The notes under the pieces are model-generated. The model saw only the letters and a list, made by a program, of their open reading frames with translations, was not told where the DNA came from and ran no database searches. A program made the position numbers and the translations under genes. From NCBI GenBank assembly GCA_040219235.1, contig JAVJSV010000008.1, positions 1 to 64,000 of the forward strand: DNA of 64,000 nucleotides, read 5' to 3'. This DNA is from Rhodospirillaceae bacterium. GTDB lineage: Bacteria > Pseudomonadota > Alphaproteobacteria > Rhodospirillales > Rhodospirillaceae. Below are positions 27,172-35,776 of the stretch, one piece after another (the stretch's first letter is position 1; each line of letters opens with the position of its first letter).

Positions 27172-28160
27172 GTATAGATACGCAACTAGAACTTCTCCGC
27201 CGCATTAAGAGAATACGGCATGTCGAAGAAGAGATCGCGCGGCGCTATCCTGAAGGCAAAATGCGCTGCCCAACTCATTTATCTATAGGTCAAGAAGGTG
27301 TCGCCGCCGCCGTCGGATTGGCCCTTTCCAAGGATGACCTAGCCGTCAGTGGTCACCGGGCCCATGCACACTATTTGGGCAAGGGCGGCAGTCTCCAAGC
27401 CATGCTAGCCGAAATCTATGGCAAAGCGACCGGTTGCTGCAGCGGAAAAGGTGGCTCAATGCACCTAATCGACGAAGATGTTGGTTTCATGGGAAGCACG
27501 GCTATCGTCGCAGGAACAGTCCCTGTGGGTGTCGGGTTAGCTTACGGCATCAAACTAAAAAAACACAAACAGGTTAGCTGCGTCTTCCATGGAGACGCTG
27601 TGGTAGAAGCTGGCGTTTTCTTTGAGTCTGTCAATTTTGCTGTACTCAAGAACCTTCCAGTTCTGTTTGTGTGTGAGAACAATCTCTACTCGGTATACTC
27701 GCCTTTATCTGTTCGCCAACCGCCTGGGCGATCAATTGCAGATATGGTTAAAGGTCTTGGTATCAGTTCTCAGTCTAGCGATGGCAACGATGCGAGTTCT
27801 GTTTATCAAATTACCCTAGATGCCATTGGAAAAATTCGTGCCGGCCAGGGTCCCCAGTTTCTCGAATTTTCCACATACAGGTGGCGGGAACATTGCGGCC
27901 CATTTTACGATAACGACATAGGGTACCGCACAGAGGAAGAATTCAATGATTGGAAAGCAAAAGATCCTTTGACTCGTCTGAGGTCAACGCTCGAAGAAAA
28001 TGGAGCACTGAATTCTTCACTTGAAAATAAAATAGACAAAGAAATCCATCTAGAAGTTGAAGCTGCCTTCCAATTTGCAGAAGATTCCGACTTTCCAGAG
28101 GCAAGTGAAGCCTATACCGATCTGTATGCACCTGCGATAACTGACGGAGCATCGGCATGA
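27156..28160 (+). CDS. Thiamine-diphosphate dehydrogenase E1 alpha subunit
   Basis: A 334-residue E1 alpha of the pyruvate/acetoin/branched-chain 2-oxoacid dehydrogenase class. SGHRAHAHYLGKGG and GKGGSMHL are conserved, and the TPP motif reads HGDAVVEAG...CENN (GDA at 146-148, NN at 175-176), so the third residue of the usual GDG is Ala. The reading frame opens at TTG 27156; a TTG at 27168 overlapping the methyltransferase TGA is equally possible. No E2, E3 or lipoyl-domain gene is nearby. In glycan and antibiotic clusters such orphan E1 pairs can attach acetyl-type two-carbon branches to keto-sugars, which is the role I infer here. Confidence 0.85.
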   Translation: MVRPLSIDTQLELLRRIKRIRHVEEEIARRYPEGKMRCPTHLSIGQEGVAAAVGLALSKDDLAVSGHRAHAHYLGKGGSLQAMLAEIYGKATGCCSGKGGSMHLIDEDVGFMGSTAIVAGTVPVGVGLAYGIKLKKHKQVSCVFHGDAVVEAGVFFESVNFAVLKNLPVLFVCENNLYSVYSPLSVRQPPGRSIADMVKGLGISSQSSDGNDASSVYQITLDAIGKIRAGQGPQFLEFSTYRWREHCGPFYDNDIGYRTEEEFNDWKAKDPLTRLRSTLEENGALNSSLENKIDKEIHLEVEAAFQFAEDSDFPEASEAYTDLYAPAITDGASA

Positions 28161-29212
28161 GCACGATCTCCTTTGCAAAAGCTATTAATATGGCTTTGCA
28201 CCAAGCGATGGAAACAGACCCCACTGTCATTTGTTATGGCTTGGGGGCAGATGATCCCAAGGGAATATTTGGAACAACATTAGGACTGCCAGGGGCATTT
28301 GGTCCAGAACGTGTGTTTGACATGCCAACCTCAGAGAATGCAATGACTGGAATTGGCATCGGCGCTGCACTAAACGGGTTACGGCCTGTCATGACCCATC
28401 AACGTCTTGATTTTGCGCTCTTATCCATGGATCAACTGGTCAATAATGCCTCGAAATGGCGCTTCATGTTTGGTGGCAAGCGCGGTGTTCCGTTAACAGT
28501 AAGAATGATTATTGGTAGAGGCTGGGGACAAGGGCCAACGCATTCTCAAAACCTTCAGTCCATGTTTGCACAGGTGCCGGGTTTAAAAGTGGTTATGCCG
28601 TCAACAGCAGAGGATGCCAAAGGTCTGCTGCTCGCCTCAATCTTTGATAATGATCCCGTGATCTTTTTGGAGCATCGTTGGCTCCACAACTTAAAAACGA
28701 ATGCGCTAAATGACGACAAAACTATAAGGCTGGGTGAAGCCCGCACGCTAAGAGAAGGTGATGCCGCCACAATCGTCTCGATGTCATATATGACCATTGA
28801 GGCGCTGCACGCTGTGGATTTCTTAAAAAATCACGGCGTAAAGTGTGATTTGATTGACCTCAGAACTGTGAGGCCAATTGATTGGGACAGTATTGAGAAG
28901 TCCGTTAAGAAAACGGGTAAACTTCTGGTGTTGGATACAGCCAGCTTGACTGGCTCTCTCTCGGGAGAGATCGTTGCCAAAGTCACGAAAGACTGCTGGA
29001 CCGATCTACAAGCTCCACCTGAAAGGCTTGCCATGCCGGACTTCCCAGAAGCGACGAGTCCAGCTCTTACAGAAAACTACCATGTAAGAGCAGAACATAT
29101 CGTTGCCCGAGTTTCAGAAATGGTGAAGCTTGAGATTGATACAACACCTCTTGCAAAATCAAGGACTCACCCACATGACGTCCCCGGTGATTGGTTTTCG
29201 GGACCCTTCTAG
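28157..29212 (+). CDS. Thiamine-diphosphate dehydrogenase E1 beta subunit
   Basis: The 351-residue partner of the preceding gene, joined by an ATGA overlap. It has the pyrimidine-binding DMPTSENAMTGIGIGAAL (E60 as cofactor-activating glutamate), GQGPTHSQNLQSMFAQVPGL and the transketolase C-terminal domain with ATIVSMSYMTIEAL and LLVLDTASLTGSLSGEI. It is the last gene of the rightward glycan arm and faces the CaiB genes tail-to-tail with 16 bases between them. The C-terminus runs somewhat past the conserved domain, ending in a HPHDVPGDWF segment, which may be a specific feature. Confidence 0.86.
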   Translation: MSTISFAKAINMALHQAMETDPTVICYGLGADDPKGIFGTTLGLPGAFGPERVFDMPTSENAMTGIGIGAALNGLRPVMTHQRLDFALLSMDQLVNNASKWRFMFGGKRGVPLTVRMIIGRGWGQGPTHSQNLQSMFAQVPGLKVVMPSTAEDAKGLLLASIFDNDPVIFLEHRWLHNLKTNALNDDKTIRLGEARTLREGDAATIVSMSYMTIEALHAVDFLKNHGVKCDLIDLRTVRPIDWDSIEKSVKKTGKLLVLDTASLTGSLSGEIVAKVTKDCWTDLQAPPERLAMPDFPEATSPALTENYHVRAEHIVARVSEMVKLEIDTTPLAKSRTHPHDVPGDWFSGPF

Positions 29213-29228
29213 TCGGTCACGGTATGTT

Positions 29229-30308
29229 TTAATTTAACTCAGGCACATCAAACCTAAGCACAGCTGGTTCTTCTTTAAATTTGATCGGATTTCCAACGTG
29301 CGTAATCCCTGCATCATCTTGAATAATCATGCCGCGGGCTTTTGCATGCTCTAGCTGAAAGGCTTCCGCCATATCGAGCACTGGAGCCCAAGATAGATCC
29401 AGTGGCTCCAGGATCTCGATCCATTCTTGTTGTGTTTTGGTCTTGAAGGTCCCGGCAATTTCTTTTTTTGCTGTCTTCTGTGCAACACAATCGTCAGCGC
29501 TGCAGACTTCGATCAAGTGCTCTAAATTAATTTTAGTCAGCAAGTTTTTAACGAACTTGGGCTCGCGACCTGTAAGCGCAATAAATCGGCCATCTCGCGT
29601 TTCGTACACATTATAAAAAGCCGCTCCACCAATAGAGCGCCCTTCTCGCGTCGTGGGGGCTTTGTTTTCTGCGAGCACAGACCCAGACAAATGCGCTGTC
29701 CACGACAGGAGGCTGTCGTACATGGAAGCATCGACATAGTCGCCCTCGCCTGTGATCTGGCGACGGTACAATGCCATCATGATTCCTGCTAGCCCAATCA
29801 GAGATGCCCCCATATCCGCGCCTGGCAAGCCAGGAACCACCGGCTTGCCATCTCCGTTATCATTTAAGGCCAACAGGCCGGTCAGAGCCTGTGCGCCCAT
29901 ATCATGCGTGGGCTTTCCAGACAGCGGGCCCGTTTGGCCAAAGGCCGATACAGAGCAATAGACAATCTTTGGGTTGCGCGCTTTGACAGATTCATAATCA
30001 ACGCCGAGACGCTTAACGACGCCAGGGCGGAACGCTTCAACAAACACGTCTGCTGTCTCACATAATTTTAGTAAAACCTCGCGGTCTTCGTCGTCTTTCA
30101 AGTTAAGACAGATGCTTTTTTTTCCGCGATGGGTATTGCGAAACCAAACAGAATGTCCCGCTTGAAAAGGGCCGTATTTGCGTGCGGGCTCCCCACCCGG
30201 CGGCTCGACACGCAAAACATCTGCACCGTGATCCGCCATCATGAGAGTTAAATGAGGACCAGGCAGATACATCGAAAGATCAATCACGCGCAGGCCTTCA
30301 AGTTTCAT
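29229..30308 (-). CDS. CaiB/BaiF family III CoA-transferase
   Basis: The 359-residue protein begins with LEGLRVIDLSMYLPGPHLTLMMADHGADVLRVEPPGG, the family signature, and has a catalytic-aspartate segment in GLPGADMGASLIGLAG. Family III enzymes move CoA between organic acids, for example succinyl-CoA to a hydroxy-acid. It is the third gene of the leftward unit acyl-CoA dehydrogenase, CaiB-1, CaiB-2, 29 bases after the second. At 359 residues it is shorter than many family members. Two paralogues in tandem suggest different acids or a heteromeric enzyme. Confidence 0.87.
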   Translation of the reverse strand: MKLEGLRVIDLSMYLPGPHLTLMMADHGADVLRVEPPGGEPARKYGPFQAGHSVWFRNTHRGKKSICLNLKDDEDREVLLKLCETADVFVEAFRPGVVKRLGVDYESVKARNPKIVYCSVSAFGQTGPLSGKPTHDMGAQALTGLLALNDNGDGKPVVPGLPGADMGASLIGLAGIMMALYRRQITGEGDYVDASMYDSLLSWTAHLSGSVLAENKAPTTREGRSIGGAAFYNVYETRDGRFIALTGREPKFVKNLLTKINLEHLIEVCSADDCVAQKTAKKEIAGTFKTKTQQEWIEILEPLDLSWAPVLDMAEAFQLEHAKARGMIIQDDAGITHVGNPIKFKEEPAVLRFDVPELN

Positions 30309-30337
30309 CGTATTTCTCCTGGGGTGCTTGGTCAGCG

Positions 30338-31528
30338 TTAGATCGTTTTCGAGCGTCGCAAATCAGCAATGACATCCGCTGAATAGCCAAGATCGGACAG
30401 AATGGCATCTGTATCTGCGCCCAATTTAGGGGCGCTTTTCACAGGAAGGCGTTGGCCGTCGAGTTTAATTGGATTGTGTAACACACGCAGATTCGGCCGG
30501 TCGGGGTGATCCACCTCAGCGATCATATCGATCTCATCAAGAAATGGATTATCCAGCGCCTGTGCGATGTCATATACTGGTGAGATAGGCAGGACACCCT
30601 TAAATTGCTCAACCCACGCCTCTGTCGATTTTTGCGAAAAAATTGCATCTAGCTCGTCGGTCAACTGCGCGCGGTTCTTGAGGCGCGCAGTGAGGTCAGC
30701 ATACTTTGGGTTCCGCCCCAAATCAGATCGTCCTAAACCGTCGATCATCAAGTTCCAGAACCGCGGGTTCTGACACATGATAAACAGCCAGCCGTCCGCG
30801 GTTTTCACCAATTGGCTCGGCGTTACAGAGGGATGAGCGCCGCGCGGACTTCTGCCGGTCTTCAGCCCTTCATTTAGGTACCAGATTCCTGGGTAGGTCA
30901 GTTGATGCAGGGCCGTATCAAGTAAACTGGCGTCAACGTCCCCACCCTCGCCTGCTTTCTGCGCTTTTATTATGGCCGCCGTTACGCCATAGGCCAACAT
31001 CATCCCCGTCATGAAATCAATAATTGACAGGCCGAACCTCGCAGGCGGGCCATCCGGCTCACCTGTCACGGATAAGAAGCCTGCCTCGGCCTGCATAAGG
31101 TAGTCATAACCTGGCCAAGCTTCACGGCTGTTATTCCGCCCATAAGCAGAAATATGACCGCAAACGATTTTAGGGTTTATGGACTTTAAAGCCGCGTAAT
31201 CTAGGCCAAGCTTAGCCGGCTGATTGCCGCGCATATTATTAATGATCGCGTCAGATTCTTTAACCAGTTTATGAAGTATTTCGCGGCCTGCTTCTGACTT
31301 AAGATCTAACGTCAAACTGCGTTTGTTAAGGTTAAAAGCCTGATAGTATTGGCTGTCATGTTCCCCGAGAAAGTATGGCCCTGTATCCCGGGCAAAATCT
31401 CCGCCGGTTGATGGGTTCTCGATCTTTATAACCTCGGCACCCATATCAGCCAGAAACATCGAGCAATATGGCCCAGCGCCATACTGTTCAATCGCAAGGA
31501 TGCGTATACCTTCTAAGGGCAGGTGCAT
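30338..31528 (-). CDS. CaiB/BaiF family III CoA-transferase
   Basis: The 396-residue protein starts with LEGIRILAIEQYGAGPYCSMFLADMGAEVIKIENPSTGGD and contains NKRSLTLDLKSEAGRE, LDYAALKSINPKIV and GLSIIDFMTGMMLAYGV, all typical of formyl-CoA:oxalate and related family III CoA-transferases; the catalytic Asp is in IIDFMTG. Its start overlaps the final base of the acyl-CoA dehydrogenase stop (both at 31528), so the two are coupled. With the downstream paralogue it probably activates a carboxylic acid as its CoA thioester for the dehydrogenase. Confidence 0.88.
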   Translation of the reverse strand: MHLPLEGIRILAIEQYGAGPYCSMFLADMGAEVIKIENPSTGGDFARDTGPYFLGEHDSQYYQAFNLNKRSLTLDLKSEAGREILHKLVKESDAIINNMRGNQPAKLGLDYAALKSINPKIVCGHISAYGRNNSREAWPGYDYLMQAEAGFLSVTGEPDGPPARFGLSIIDFMTGMMLAYGVTAAIIKAQKAGEGGDVDASLLDTALHQLTYPGIWYLNEGLKTGRSPRGAHPSVTPSQLVKTADGWLFIMCQNPRFWNLMIDGLGRSDLGRNPKYADLTARLKNRAQLTDELDAIFSQKSTEAWVEQFKGVLPISPVYDIAQALDNPFLDEIDMIAEVDHPDRPNLRVLHNPIKLDGQRLPVKSAPKLGADTDAILSDLGYSADVIADLRRSKTI

Positions 31529-32694
31529 CAGATTTTATTCCGTTCAACAAGCTGACGCGCAATGATGATTTTTTGCATCTCGTTGGTCCCTTCACCAATC
31601 GCCATCAAAGGCGCATCACGATACAGCCGCTCGACCACAAACTCCTTGGAGTAGCCGTATCCGCCATGAATGCGCATCGCTTCTAAGGAGTTCTCAATGG
31701 CAGATTCAGATGAGAAGTACTTGGCCATCCCAGCTTCAAGATCACACCGTCGACCTTCGTCATAAGCTGTGGCAGCCTGCTCAACCAGAAGCCGTGAAGC
31801 TTCGTAACGCGTTGCCATCTCAGCCAGCTTGAGCTGAATGGCCTGATGCTGGCTGATCGGCTTGCCAAAAGTCGACCGCTGCTGGCTGTACTTGACGGAT
31901 TCATCAAGAGCTCGCTTTGCAATTCCTACAGAGCGCGCCGCCACATTGATCCGTCCAAGTTCAAGACCACCAACCGCCTGATAGAAGCCTTGCCCTTCAA
32001 CACCACCAATCAGATTATCTGCCGGTACGCGAAAGTCTTCAAAAACCATCTCCCCGGAATCAATGCCTTTATAACCAAGTTTCTCAAGACGTCTGGAGAT
32101 CTTAAAGCCAGGCCCTTTTTCAACAATGAAGAAGCTCATGCCCTTGCGTGCAGGATCAGCCTTTGGGTCTGTCTTGGTGAGCAAGGCGAAGCAACTGCCT
32201 TCTATAGAGTTTGTAATCCATGTCTTCGTGCCGTTGATAATGTAGTCATCACCGTCCCGCACCGCACGTGTGCGAATGCCCTGCAAATCCGTTCCTGCAT
32301 CAGGTTCTGTCAGACCGGTTCCACCGCGCAGTTCCCCGGTGACGAAGCGGGGCAAAAAGCGTTGTTTCTGTGCATCAGTTCCGAATTTCTCAACCGCAGT
32401 CGCCATCATAAGATGTGAATTGAAAATCCCAGTCAGGGACATCCAGACCTCAGACACCATAGTGACGACTTTGGCATAGGTAGAGGCTGATAAACCTAAC
32501 CCGCCCCACTCCTGCCCTATCGTCGCGCCAAAAAACCCCATGGCCTTCATTTGCTCAACCATTTCCTGGGGGTAGGTGTCTGAATGCTCCAGTTCCATGG
32601 CATGGGGTGCGACGTCCCGTTCCAGCCATTTCTGAATACTGTCCAAGATCAGGCGGTCATCAGACTCATCAAACTTCTCCTCTTTCAGTGCCAT
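31528..32694 (-). CDS. Acyl-CoA dehydrogenase
   Basis: A FAD acyl-CoA dehydrogenase of the ordinary short/medium-chain size. Visible marks are GGTGLTEPDAGTDLQGIRT, TWITNSIEGSCFALL, YSQQRSTFGKPISQHQAIQLKLAEM and, near the C-terminus, MRIHGGYGYSKEFVVERLYRDAPLMAIGEGTNEMQ, which includes the position of the catalytic glutamate region. I start it at ATG 32694, preceded by an AAAGAG ribosome site, because the longer TTG-initiated frame (32736) would add 14 unconserved residues and run into the operator repeats. It leads the leftward unit with the two CoA-transferases. Confidence 0.9.
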   Translation of the reverse strand: MALKEEKFDESDDRLILDSIQKWLERDVAPHAMELEHSDTYPQEMVEQMKAMGFFGATIGQEWGGLGLSASTYAKVVTMVSEVWMSLTGIFNSHLMMATAVEKFGTDAQKQRFLPRFVTGELRGGTGLTEPDAGTDLQGIRTRAVRDGDDYIINGTKTWITNSIEGSCFALLTKTDPKADPARKGMSFFIVEKGPGFKISRRLEKLGYKGIDSGEMVFEDFRVPADNLIGGVEGQGFYQAVGGLELGRINVAARSVGIAKRALDESVKYSQQRSTFGKPISQHQAIQLKLAEMATRYEASRLLVEQAATAYDEGRRCDLEAGMAKYFSSESAIENSLEAMRIHGGYGYSKEFVVERLYRDAPLMAIGEGTNEMQKIIIARQLVERNKI

Positions 32695-32729
32695 TGGCTC
32701 TTTCCGTATAGGTTTGAGGGCATAACATG

Positions 32730-32816
32730 CAGACAAATTTCCATTTTGTCTGGTCAGGCAATGTATCTAAGATAAGATGTACAGACAATTTATTATTTGT
32801 CCGGACGACTAGACAA
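32730..32816. promoter_or_regulatory. Candidate GntR/UTRA operator array
   Basis: The divergent intergenic region holds three overlapping TTGTC/GACAA inverted repeats. CAGACAAA (32730-32737) pairs perfectly with TTTGTCTG (32745-32752). CAGACAA (32782-32788) faces TTGTCCG (32797-32803). TTGTC (32797-32801) faces GACAA (32812-32816). GntR-family proteins bind such palindromes as dimers and commonly regulate the divergent operon and themselves, so I read this as the operator for the CoA-transferase operon and the adjacent regulator. Confidence 0.6.
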
Positions 32817-32865
32817 AATACTGAGACACTTAAAACTGCTCATTGGCGCTGTTTGTAAGAGAACG

Positions 32866-33636
32866 ATGGTAAAACGCGACCCCAAAAGCCCCACGTCGTC
32901 AAAAACCGCTAAGGGACCGCTTTACCTAGAACTAGCTGAAGCCCTCCAGCGAGAAATTGAGGCTGATACCTATCCCGTCGGCACCAGGATGCCCACGGAG
33001 TTGGAACTCTGTAATCGCTTCAATGTCAGCCGCTTCACAGTGCGGGAAGCCCTTCGGCGGTTGATTGACAACGGAATGGTGTTGAGACGGCAAGGGTCTG
33101 GTACGGTCGTCGTCTCAAAGAATCCGACGATCATGTTTGTGCAAAAGCTTAATTCCATAGAAGAGCTGTTGCAGTACTCGTTTGAGACTCAACTGCAATT
33201 AAAAACATCGGCTTCGGTTGTTCTTGATGCAGCACTCGCCCCCGTTATTTCTGGCGAAGTTGGAGAGACATGGCATAAAATTGAAGCCATTCGATATCTT
33301 GATGAGAAATCTCCAATCTGCTGGACAGACGTCTACGTTCGCCCAGAACATAAGTCTTTGGCGGATCAAATTGGCAAGGATACGAAGCCCGTCTTCATGG
33401 TCATAGAGAAAGAATTCGGTATCGTTGCCGAGGAAGTCACCATGGACCTCTACGCGGGCTCCATAAAAGAATCCAAAGCCTGGGCAATGGGTGTTGAAGC
33501 CGGTAGCCCGACGCTCATTATTGTGCGGCGTTATAAAGATAAAACAGGCCGTGTGTTTGAAGTCTCCGTCAGTGAGCATCCGGCTGGCCGGTTTACTTTC
33601 TCGATTGACCTGCTAAGAAATACTAAGCGCGATTGA
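32866..33636 (+). CDS. GntR-family regulator with UTRA domain (HutC type)
   Basis: The N-terminal winged helix is clear: LYLELAEALQREIEADTYPVGTRMPTELELCNRFNVSRFTVREALRRLIDNGMVLRRQGSGTVV. The C-terminal half, through AIRYLDEKSPICWTDVYV and SIKESKAWAMGVEAGSPTLIIVRRY, is the UTRA effector-binding fold of HutC-type members. I start it at ATG 32866, with AAGAGA upstream; a longer frame from 32797 would put unconserved residues before the DNA-binding domain and cover the operator. It is divergent from the acyl-CoA dehydrogenase operon, which it most likely represses until an organic acid or acyl-CoA appears. Confidence 0.87.
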   Translation: MVKRDPKSPTSSKTAKGPLYLELAEALQREIEADTYPVGTRMPTELELCNRFNVSRFTVREALRRLIDNGMVLRRQGSGTVVVSKNPTIMFVQKLNSIEELLQYSFETQLQLKTSASVVLDAALAPVISGEVGETWHKIEAIRYLDEKSPICWTDVYVRPEHKSLADQIGKDTKPVFMVIEKEFGIVAEEVTMDLYAGSIKESKAWAMGVEAGSPTLIIVRRYKDKTGRVFEVSVSEHPAGRFTFSIDLLRNTKRD

Positions 33637-33641
33637 GCCCT

Positions 33642-34301
33642 TTATTCAGCAGCTAACGCGGGGCATGACACATTTGTGCCGCCGAGGCCGCAGTAGCCAG
33701 CAGGATTCTTAGCGAGATATTGCTGATGATAATCCTCAGCATAGTAAAATGTTTGCAACTCTAACACTTCGGTCGTAATCGCGCCGTAGCCAGCCTTCCC
33801 CAAAGCTCTAGCATAAGCCTCTTGAGATTTCTCAGCCGCCTCACGCTGTTGCAGGGTCGTCGTGTAAATACCCGAACGATACTGTGTTCCTGTATCATTG
33901 CCCTGACGCATGCCTTGCGTCGGATTATGAGACTCCCAGAAAACCTTCAATAACTCTGAGAAACTTACCTTGGTGGGATCAAAAACGACGAGCACGACTT
34001 CATTATGGCCCGTGAGCCCAGAACAGACTTCTTCATAACTGGGATTGGGCGTATATCCGGCCGTATAGCCAGCAGCGGTGCTGTAGACTCCATCGACTTC
34101 CCAAAACTTACGCTCTGCCCCCCAAAAGCATCCCAGGCCGAACACAACCTGTTCGAGGCCCTCTGGGAAAGGGGCCTTTAGTGGGTTGCCATTCACGAAG
34201 TGCACAGCCGCGACTGGCATTGCCTTGTCCCGACCAGGTAAAGCGTCCTGTGGACTGGGGATCTCTAGCTTTTTACGAGATGCAAAGAACATGTTTATCA
34301 C
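33642..34301 (-). CDS. msrA: Peptide-methionine (S)-S-oxide reductase MsrA
   Basis: The 219-residue protein has the invariant [15 protein letters not shown] with the catalytic cysteine, then [28 protein letters not shown] and [13 protein letters not shown]. The C-terminal [12 protein letters not shown] tail carries two cysteines suitable as resolving residues. MsrA reduces methionine-S-sulfoxide in free or protein-bound form to repair oxidative damage. The N-terminal 40 residues before the conserved core lack a clear signal peptide. It is tail-to-tail with the GntR regulator, six bases apart. Confidence 0.93.
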   Translation of the reverse strand: MINMFFASRKKLEIPSPQDALPGRDKAMPVAAVHFVNGNPLKAPFPEGLEQVVFGLGCFWGAERKFWEVDGVYSTAAGYTAGYTPNPSYEEVCSGLTGHNEVVLVVFDPTKVSFSELLKVFWESHNPTQGMRQGNDTGTQYRSGIYTTTLQQREAAEKSQEAYARALGKAGYGAITTEVLELQTFYYAEDYHQQYLAKNPAGYCGLGGTNVSCPALAAE

Positions 34302-34386
34302 TCCAAAACTTTGTCTTTAATCTTATATCAGATCAACGCATCGTCTCTTCAAGTTGACTTCTGGCCGCCAGTAACGGTCAGAATAG

Positions 34387-35085
34387 TTATTCCGCTGCTT
34401 GAGAAACCTTACCGCCAAGTTCTGCGATGACGTCTGATGTTGTCATCACCCGGCCCCAGAGGCGTAAGAACATGGCTTCAAATGCCGCCTGAGCATCATC
34501 ATCGCAGGTGCCGGTGGCATCTGAGACCAGCACCACGCCAAAACCACGATCTGAGGCTTCCATGGCCGTCATCCCCACGCAGTTATTGGTCGACACCCCG
34601 ACCGCAACGATTTCTGCCACACCCATGGCCCGCAACCGGCTTTCAATTCCTGTCGATCCAAAGGCCCCCATGGTCACCTTGTTTAAGACGGTTTCATTGT
34701 CTTGTGGCGCTAAAGCCTCAACGATCTCGTGTTCTTTTTGACCTTCAATATTATTTGTGGCTTTCACCAACGCCCGAATATGATTTGGCACGTCTGAGCA
34801 ATCCGATAACTCCGCGCCATACGTCACGTAAACAACCCGGGCACCTGCGCCGCGAAAGGCGTTTAACAACTTTTGGCTATTGGGAATGACAAGTTCGTCA
34901 ATACGGTTAAAACGGTAGTCGGCCTCATCAAGACGGCCCTGCTCTTGCAGCATTTTACCAAGTCCATGCGTGCGACTTCCCGTCGCATACTGCATATCAA
35001 CGACCAATAGTGCGGTTGTTTTGGGGTCTAGCTTAACCGGCGCGTTAAACGCATTGATGTAATCAGCTGGCATCCTGATGCTCAT
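34387..35085 (-). CDS. Isochorismatase-family cysteine hydrolase
   Basis: The 232-residue protein has the catalytic triad of the isochorismatase/cysteine-hydrolase fold: Asp in TALLVVDMQYATG, Lys in VLNKVTMGAFGST and Cys in GVSTNNCVGMTAMEASDRGF. The cis-peptide V-S region of this family is matched by GVSTNN. Family members hydrolyse isochorismate, ureas or amides such as biuret, nicotinamide and carbamates. Nothing nearby fixes the substrate. It stands as a single leftward gene, with 85 bases before msrA. Confidence 0.85.
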   Translation of the reverse strand: MSIRMPADYINAFNAPVKLDPKTTALLVVDMQYATGSRTHGLGKMLQEQGRLDEADYRFNRIDELVIPNSQKLLNAFRGAGARVVYVTYGAELSDCSDVPNHIRALVKATNNIEGQKEHEIVEALAPQDNETVLNKVTMGAFGSTGIESRLRAMGVAEIVAVGVSTNNCVGMTAMEASDRGFGVVLVSDATGTCDDDAQAAFEAMFLRLWGRVMTTSDVIAELGGKVSQAAE

Positions 35086-35253
35086 TCACAGATAGTACGT
35101 AGGTGTATTTAATTCATCTTATAGCATCAAATCTAAATGAGACGAAGACAAGGTGTTTTCATCTAAACCATTTGCCGGTCAGGTCATGCTGTGGTGTTGA
35201 GTTTAGGGATAGAAAGAGAGCTACTACAGCCATGCAGAACTGGGGAAAACAAG

Positions 35254-35748
35254 ATGATCAATGACACGGAAAACCTACGTTTGGATCGCCGCACTGCCTT
35301 TACAGGTATAGGCGCTGGCCTTGCGCTAGCTTTTAGCACCCAAACCAAAGCTGCTGGCCCAGAAGCCGTTCCTGCCTTAGAGGTTGAAAAAGAGAATATC
35401 GTAAATGATTTCTGTGCCGCTTGGGCCACTCGGGATGCAGATCAGCTGGCATCCTATTTGTCAGACGACATCGAATACCACATGTTTGAAGGTCGCCCCC
35501 CTATCAATGGGGTGGCCGAGTTCAGCGCCCAACTCAAACCGTTTATGGCGGGCATGGCCGAAATCGACTGGGAGATGCTTCGCTCTAGTGTCATGGGTGA
35601 CATCGTTATAAATGAACGAATTGATCATTTTATTCGCGCAGAAGGGTCCAACGCTCCTGACAATCACTTTCATGTGGTCGGTGTCTTTTTGGTGCGTGGC
35701 GGAAAAATCGTCTACTGGAAAGACTACAATCTATCCGGTGAACTTTAG
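35254..35748 (+). CDS. Exported SnoaL/limonene-epoxide-hydrolase-like protein
   Basis: The N-terminus DRRTAFTGIGAGLALAFSTQTKA is a twin-arginine-like export signal. The remaining about 135 residues show the NTF2/SnoaL fold pattern IVNDFCAAWATRDADQLASYLSDDIEYHMFEG...VVGVFLVRGGKIVYWKDYN, closest to limonene-1,2-epoxide hydrolase-like members, in which an Asp-Arg-Asp triad opens an epoxide; Asp residues and an Arg in ERIDHFIRAEG are in suitable places. ATG 35254 has a GGGGAAAA stretch upstream and is preferred to an earlier start at 35191. The substrate is unknown. Confidence 0.7.
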   Translation: MINDTENLRLDRRTAFTGIGAGLALAFSTQTKAAGPEAVPALEVEKENIVNDFCAAWATRDADQLASYLSDDIEYHMFEGRPPINGVAEFSAQLKPFMAGMAEIDWEMLRSSVMGDIVINERIDHFIRAEGSNAPDNHFHVVGVFLVRGGKIVYWKDYNLSGEL

Positions 35749-35776
35749 GGATTGGTGATCAGAACTTCGTCACCTG

